Shown here: piece after piece, positions 12,263 through 14,920 of the stretch
Layout: each line of letters opens with the position of its first letter
Numbering within the stretch: position 1 is the stretch's first letter
Source of the DNA: an uncultured Trueperaceae bacterium
GTDB lineage: Bacteria > Deinococcota > Deinococci > Deinococcales > Trueperaceae
Assembly (NCBI GenBank): GCA_937911855.1
Contig: CALDPK010000118.1
Coordinates: forward strand, 1-14,920
Direction of reading: 5' to 3'
DNA: 14,920 bases
Made by a program: the position numbers and the translations under genes
The notes under the pieces: model-generated
The model's input: the letters and a program-made list of their open reading frames with translations, nothing else
Told to the model about the DNA's origin: nothing
Database searches by the model: none

Positions 12263-14920
12263 ATGAAAGCGCGGTCTTTTGCAGGCTCAACCATGGGTTT
12301 CACCCGGAGCCTCGACGGCCTGCTCGATGTGCGGTCGTTCTTCTCCGAAGGACAGGGTGTTTCGAGCCCGAAGCGGCTGGTGCATGAAGCCGCAGCCCGG
12401 GGTTACCAGGCACTTGCCCTGACCGATTACCTGTCGGTCGGCGGAGCGGTGGAGCTGCAGCAGAACGCGCGTGAAGCCGGCATCGCCGGGATAATCGGGG
12501 CGACGGTGCCGCTGGACACGGGCGCGGGAGTTTACGACGTGGTCCTCCTGTGCGGATCCAGGCAGGGTTACCAGAACCTCAACGAACTGATCACGCTGTG
12601 CCGGTACGACGGGCAGGAAGCCGTGACCATGGCTCAGCTGGTCAGCCTGGCCGGGGACCTGCACCTGCTCACCGGCGGCCGGCGGGGCTTCCCCGACACC
12701 TTGCTGTCAGCCAGGCGGCCCCGGCGCCTTCAGGAACTGCTCAAGGAACTCGAGGTGCTGATGGACGGGCGCCTGTACCTGCAGCTGTACTTCGATCATC
12801 ACCCCTGGGACCGGCGGCGGGCGGGCCAGCTCCGACGGCTGGCGCACGAGCTTGAAATCACGGTGGTGGCTGCCCCGCAGGTCCGTTACGCAACCCCGGA
12901 AGATTTCCCGCTTTACGATTCCCTGGTCTGCGCCCGGGAAGGCATCGACGTCAACACCCCGCACCCCGAACGGCCGCAGACGCGCGCGAACTGCCTGAAA
13001 TCACCGGCTGACTGGGCGGATGTGCTGCCCTGGCAGGACGCCCTGGGCAACACCGCGGAGTTATGGCGGGAACTCCGGTTCGACCTGCAGCCCGAGCACA
13101 TGATCCCCCCGAAAGTGCACGTCCCTGACGGTCATACTGCAGATTCGTACCTGCGGGAGCTGTGCGTGAGCAACCTGTCGCGCTACTACGCGGGTGAACG
13201 GGCCGCTCAGGCTGCGGAGCTGCTGGAGAAGGAGCTGCGCGTCATAAAGGAGCAGCGTTTCCCGGAACTGTTCCTTGCCTGCCGGGAACTGGTGGATTAC
13301 TGCGACAGGCACGGCATCCTCTCCTCTGCCCGGGGCAGTGCCGCAGCGAGCATCACCTGCCGCCTGCTCGGCATCAGCAAGATCGATCCCCTTGAACACG
13401 ACCTGCTGTTCGAACGGTTCCTGTTCCAGGGGCAGAAGAGCGCGCCTGACATCGACATCGACATAAGCAGCGAACGGCGGGACGAGGTTCTCACCTGGAT
13501 CGAGCGGCGGTACGGCGGCGAGCAGGGGGCGCGGCTCGAGGCGATGGTCAGCAACCGCATCACTTACCGCACCCCGCTGGCGCTGCAGGACATGGGCCGG
13601 GCTGCGGGACTGCCCCAGGTGCTGCGCAACCGGGTCAGCAAAGCCTTGGGGCGTGATTACCGGCGGCTGGCACCGCGCAATCTGCGGCAGGCTGACGCGC
13701 AGCTGACCGAGGTGCTGGGCGAGGCACCCGTCAAGGAGACGCTCTACCGGGTGCTGGAACACATGGAGAAGGGTCACTTCCGGCATTTCGCGCCGCATTC
13801 AGGTGGCGTGGTGCTGTCCGAACGGCCGCTGTCCTGGTACTCCCCGCAGTACCGCAGCGCCAACGGCATCCGGGCGCTGCAGTTCGACAAGGACGACGTG
13901 GAGTGGCTGGGGCTGATCAAACTGGACGTGCTGTCACTCAGGGCTCTCTCGGCGCTCGAGGAAGCGGTCGAGGAAGTGTGGCGCTGCAACGGTGTGCTGC
14001 TGGACGTGTGGAACCTGCCGCAGGAAGATGGCGTCTGGGACATGATCTGCAGTGGGGACACGATGACGCTGTTCCAGATCGAAAGCCCAGGTCAGATGCG
14101 TCTGTCGACCGTGCTGAAACCCCGCACGATGCAGGAACTGGCTGATCAGGAGGCGCTGCACCGGCCCGGACCAATCCAGTCGGGTTCGAAGCAGCCTTAC
14201 GTGGCGCGCAAGCTGGGACGCGAGGAACCGGTCTTCATTCACGAGGCCTTGAGGCCCATCCTCGGCAAGACTTACGGCGTGCTGGTCTACCAGGAGCAGG
14301 TGGTGCGGATAGCGAAGTTCGTGGCTGGCATGGATTGGCCGGATGCAGATCGTTTCCGCAAGAAAGTGCAGAAGTACGATGACGAAGAAGCTCGAGAGAT
14401 GCGGGATGCGTTCGTCGCGGGGGTGCTTGAGACCTTGCCTGACGCGACCCTGGAGCAGGCTGAAGCGATATTCGAGCAGTGCGCGTCGTTCACGGGTTTC
14501 GGTTTCGCCGAGAGTCACAGCGTCAGTTTCGCCCACATCACTTACGCCACCGCCTGGCTGCTGCTGCACTACCCGGCTGAGTGGTTCGCGGTTTTCTTCA
14601 CCGTGCATCCGGGCATGTGGCCAAGGCAGACGCTGCGCATGGCCTGCAAGTCCCGGGGCGTGGAGCTGCTGGGGGTGGACGTGAACCGCTCCAGGCCGGC
14701 CTTCAGGGTGGAGCGGCTTGAGGACGGCCGCAAGGCCGTGCGCATGGCCCTGACGGCTGTCAGCGGGATTCCCGCGAAGCTGGCGCAGGACATCCACTGG
14801 GAGGCGCGCAGGAGCCCGTTCCGCAGCGTCGCCGATTTCCTGGGCAGGGTGCGGATCGACGGGAACCTGCTCGAGGCGCTGGTGCGGGCCGGCGCGTTCG
14901 ATTCACTGCAGGAGCGCAGT
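12263..14920 (+). CDS. dnaE2: Error-prone DNA polymerase III alpha subunit, DnaE2 type (partial, runs off window)
   Basis: The frame is open for 886 codons to the window edge; DnaE2 proteins have about 1,050 residues, so the C-terminus is missing. The PHP-like domain (about 1-270) has lost its metal ligands: the usual HxH segment reads LLDVRSFFSE, TDH is TDY, and the later D/H block reads APQVRYA. The polymerase core is intact. SSARGSAAAS is at about 353-362; PDIDIDI holds Asp398 and Asp400; LIKLDVL holds Asp555; HRPGPI is at 633-638 and YQEQ at 676-679; FGFAESHS is also present. The loss of PHP residues and the motif order indicate DnaE2, the translesion polymerase working with ImuB, not the replicative enzyme. 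It likely acts at damaged template sites. No Shine-Dalgarno is present; the -10 lies six bases before the ATG. Confidence 0.92.
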   Translation, partial: MKARSFAGSTMGFTRSLDGLLDVRSFFSEGQGVSSPKRLVHEAAARGYQALALTDYLSVGGAVELQQNAREAGIAGIIGATVPLDTGAGVYDVVLLCGSRQGYQNLNELITLCRYDGQEAVTMAQLVSLAGDLHLLTGGRRGFPDTLLSARRPRRLQELLKELEVLMDGRLYLQLYFDHHPWDRRRAGQLRRLAHELEITVVAAPQVRYATPEDFPLYDSLVCAREGIDVNTPHPERPQTRANCLKSPADWADVLPWQDALGNTAELWRELRFDLQPEHMIPPKVHVPDGHTADSYLRELCVSNLSRYYAGERAAQAAELLEKELRVIKEQRFPELFLACRELVDYCDRHGILSSARGSAAASITCRLLGISKIDPLEHDLLFERFLFQGQKSAPDIDIDISSERRDEVLTWIERRYGGEQGARLEAMVSNRITYRTPLALQDMGRAAGLPQVLRNRVSKALGRDYRRLAPRNLRQADAQLTEVLGEAPVKETLYRVLEHMEKGHFRHFAPHSGGVVLSERPLSWYSPQYRSANGIRALQFDKDDVEWLGLIKLDVLSLRALSALEEAVEEVWRCNGVLLDVWNLPQEDGVWDMICSGDTMTLFQIESPGQMRLSTVLKPRTMQELADQEALHRPGPIQSGSKQPYVARKLGREEPVFIHEALRPILGKTYGVLVYQEQVVRIAKFVAGMDWPDADRFRKKVQKYDDEEAREMRDAFVAGVLETLPDATLEQAEAIFEQCASFTGFGFAESHSVSFAHITYATAWLLLHYPAEWFAVFFTVHPGMWPRQTLRMACKSRGVELLGVDVNRSRPAFRVERLEDGRKAVRMALTAVSGIPAKLAQDIHWEARRSPFRSVADFLGRVRIDGNLLEALVRAGAFDSLQERS

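Noticed and set aside
13061..14797. Long minus-strand open frames opposite dnaE2 (13061-13798 and 13934-14797)
   Set aside because: They mirror the codon bias of dnaE2, lack domains and ribosome sites, and the plus strand encodes a clear polymerase.

Overview
The window looks like part of a GC-rich bacterial chromosome, most probably from the Deinococcota (Deinococcus/Truepera side). This is an inference from three things. Several genes have a TAnnnT-like -10 element only 5-7 bases before the start codon and no Shine-Dalgarno, as for leaderless mRNAs, which are common in Deinococcus. A catalytically degenerate ImuB/ImuY-type Y-family protein occurs with a DnaE2-type polymerase, as in the lexA-imuY-dnaE2 operon of Deinococcus deserti. 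Codon use is strongly GC-biased. No rRNA, tRNA, CRISPR array, insertion sequence or prophage is visible.

Left part (1-6421, all genes on the minus strand). An alpha/beta hydrolase and an M19 membrane-type dipeptidase precede a family-5 peptide-binding protein and two DppB/DppC-type permeases. This forms a peptide import and cleavage unit. The binding-protein gene has its own good promoter (TTGACA-N16-TATATT) with an inverted repeat in its spacer. The ATPase subunits are not in the window. Upstream lie an isoprenylcysteine-methyltransferase-like membrane protein and a DUF3052 protein, which are closely coupled.

Middle (6422-8908, plus strand). A metallophosphoesterase is divergent from DUF3052, and both appear to start as leaderless mRNAs from a 37-base gap. 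Then come an ImuB/ImuY-like Y-family protein lacking catalytic acids and an overlapping small DUF6504-type gene. Together these are two parts of a mutasome (translesion synthesis) cassette, behind a structured leader of about 170 bases.

Spacer genes (8961-12198). These are a DHFR/RibD-C-like reductase, two secreted proteins of unknown function, a DUF1697 protein, and an Xre/MbcA/ParS-type antitoxin. The antitoxin is followed by a 44-codon remnant that looks like a RES toxin with its centre deleted in frame.

Right end (12263-14920, plus strand, running off the window). A DnaE2-type error-prone DNA polymerase III alpha subunit keeps its polymerase aspartates but has a degraded PHP metal site.

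The most notable observation is a 19-bp inverted repeat, TACCTTA-N5-TAAGGTA. It is perfect over the promoter of the imuB-like gene and present with one arm mismatch over the dnaE2 promoter, 5 kb away. The two halves of the mutasome are therefore physically split but probably share a repressor. I do not recognise this site as the Deinococcus RDRM motif or as a classical LexA box.
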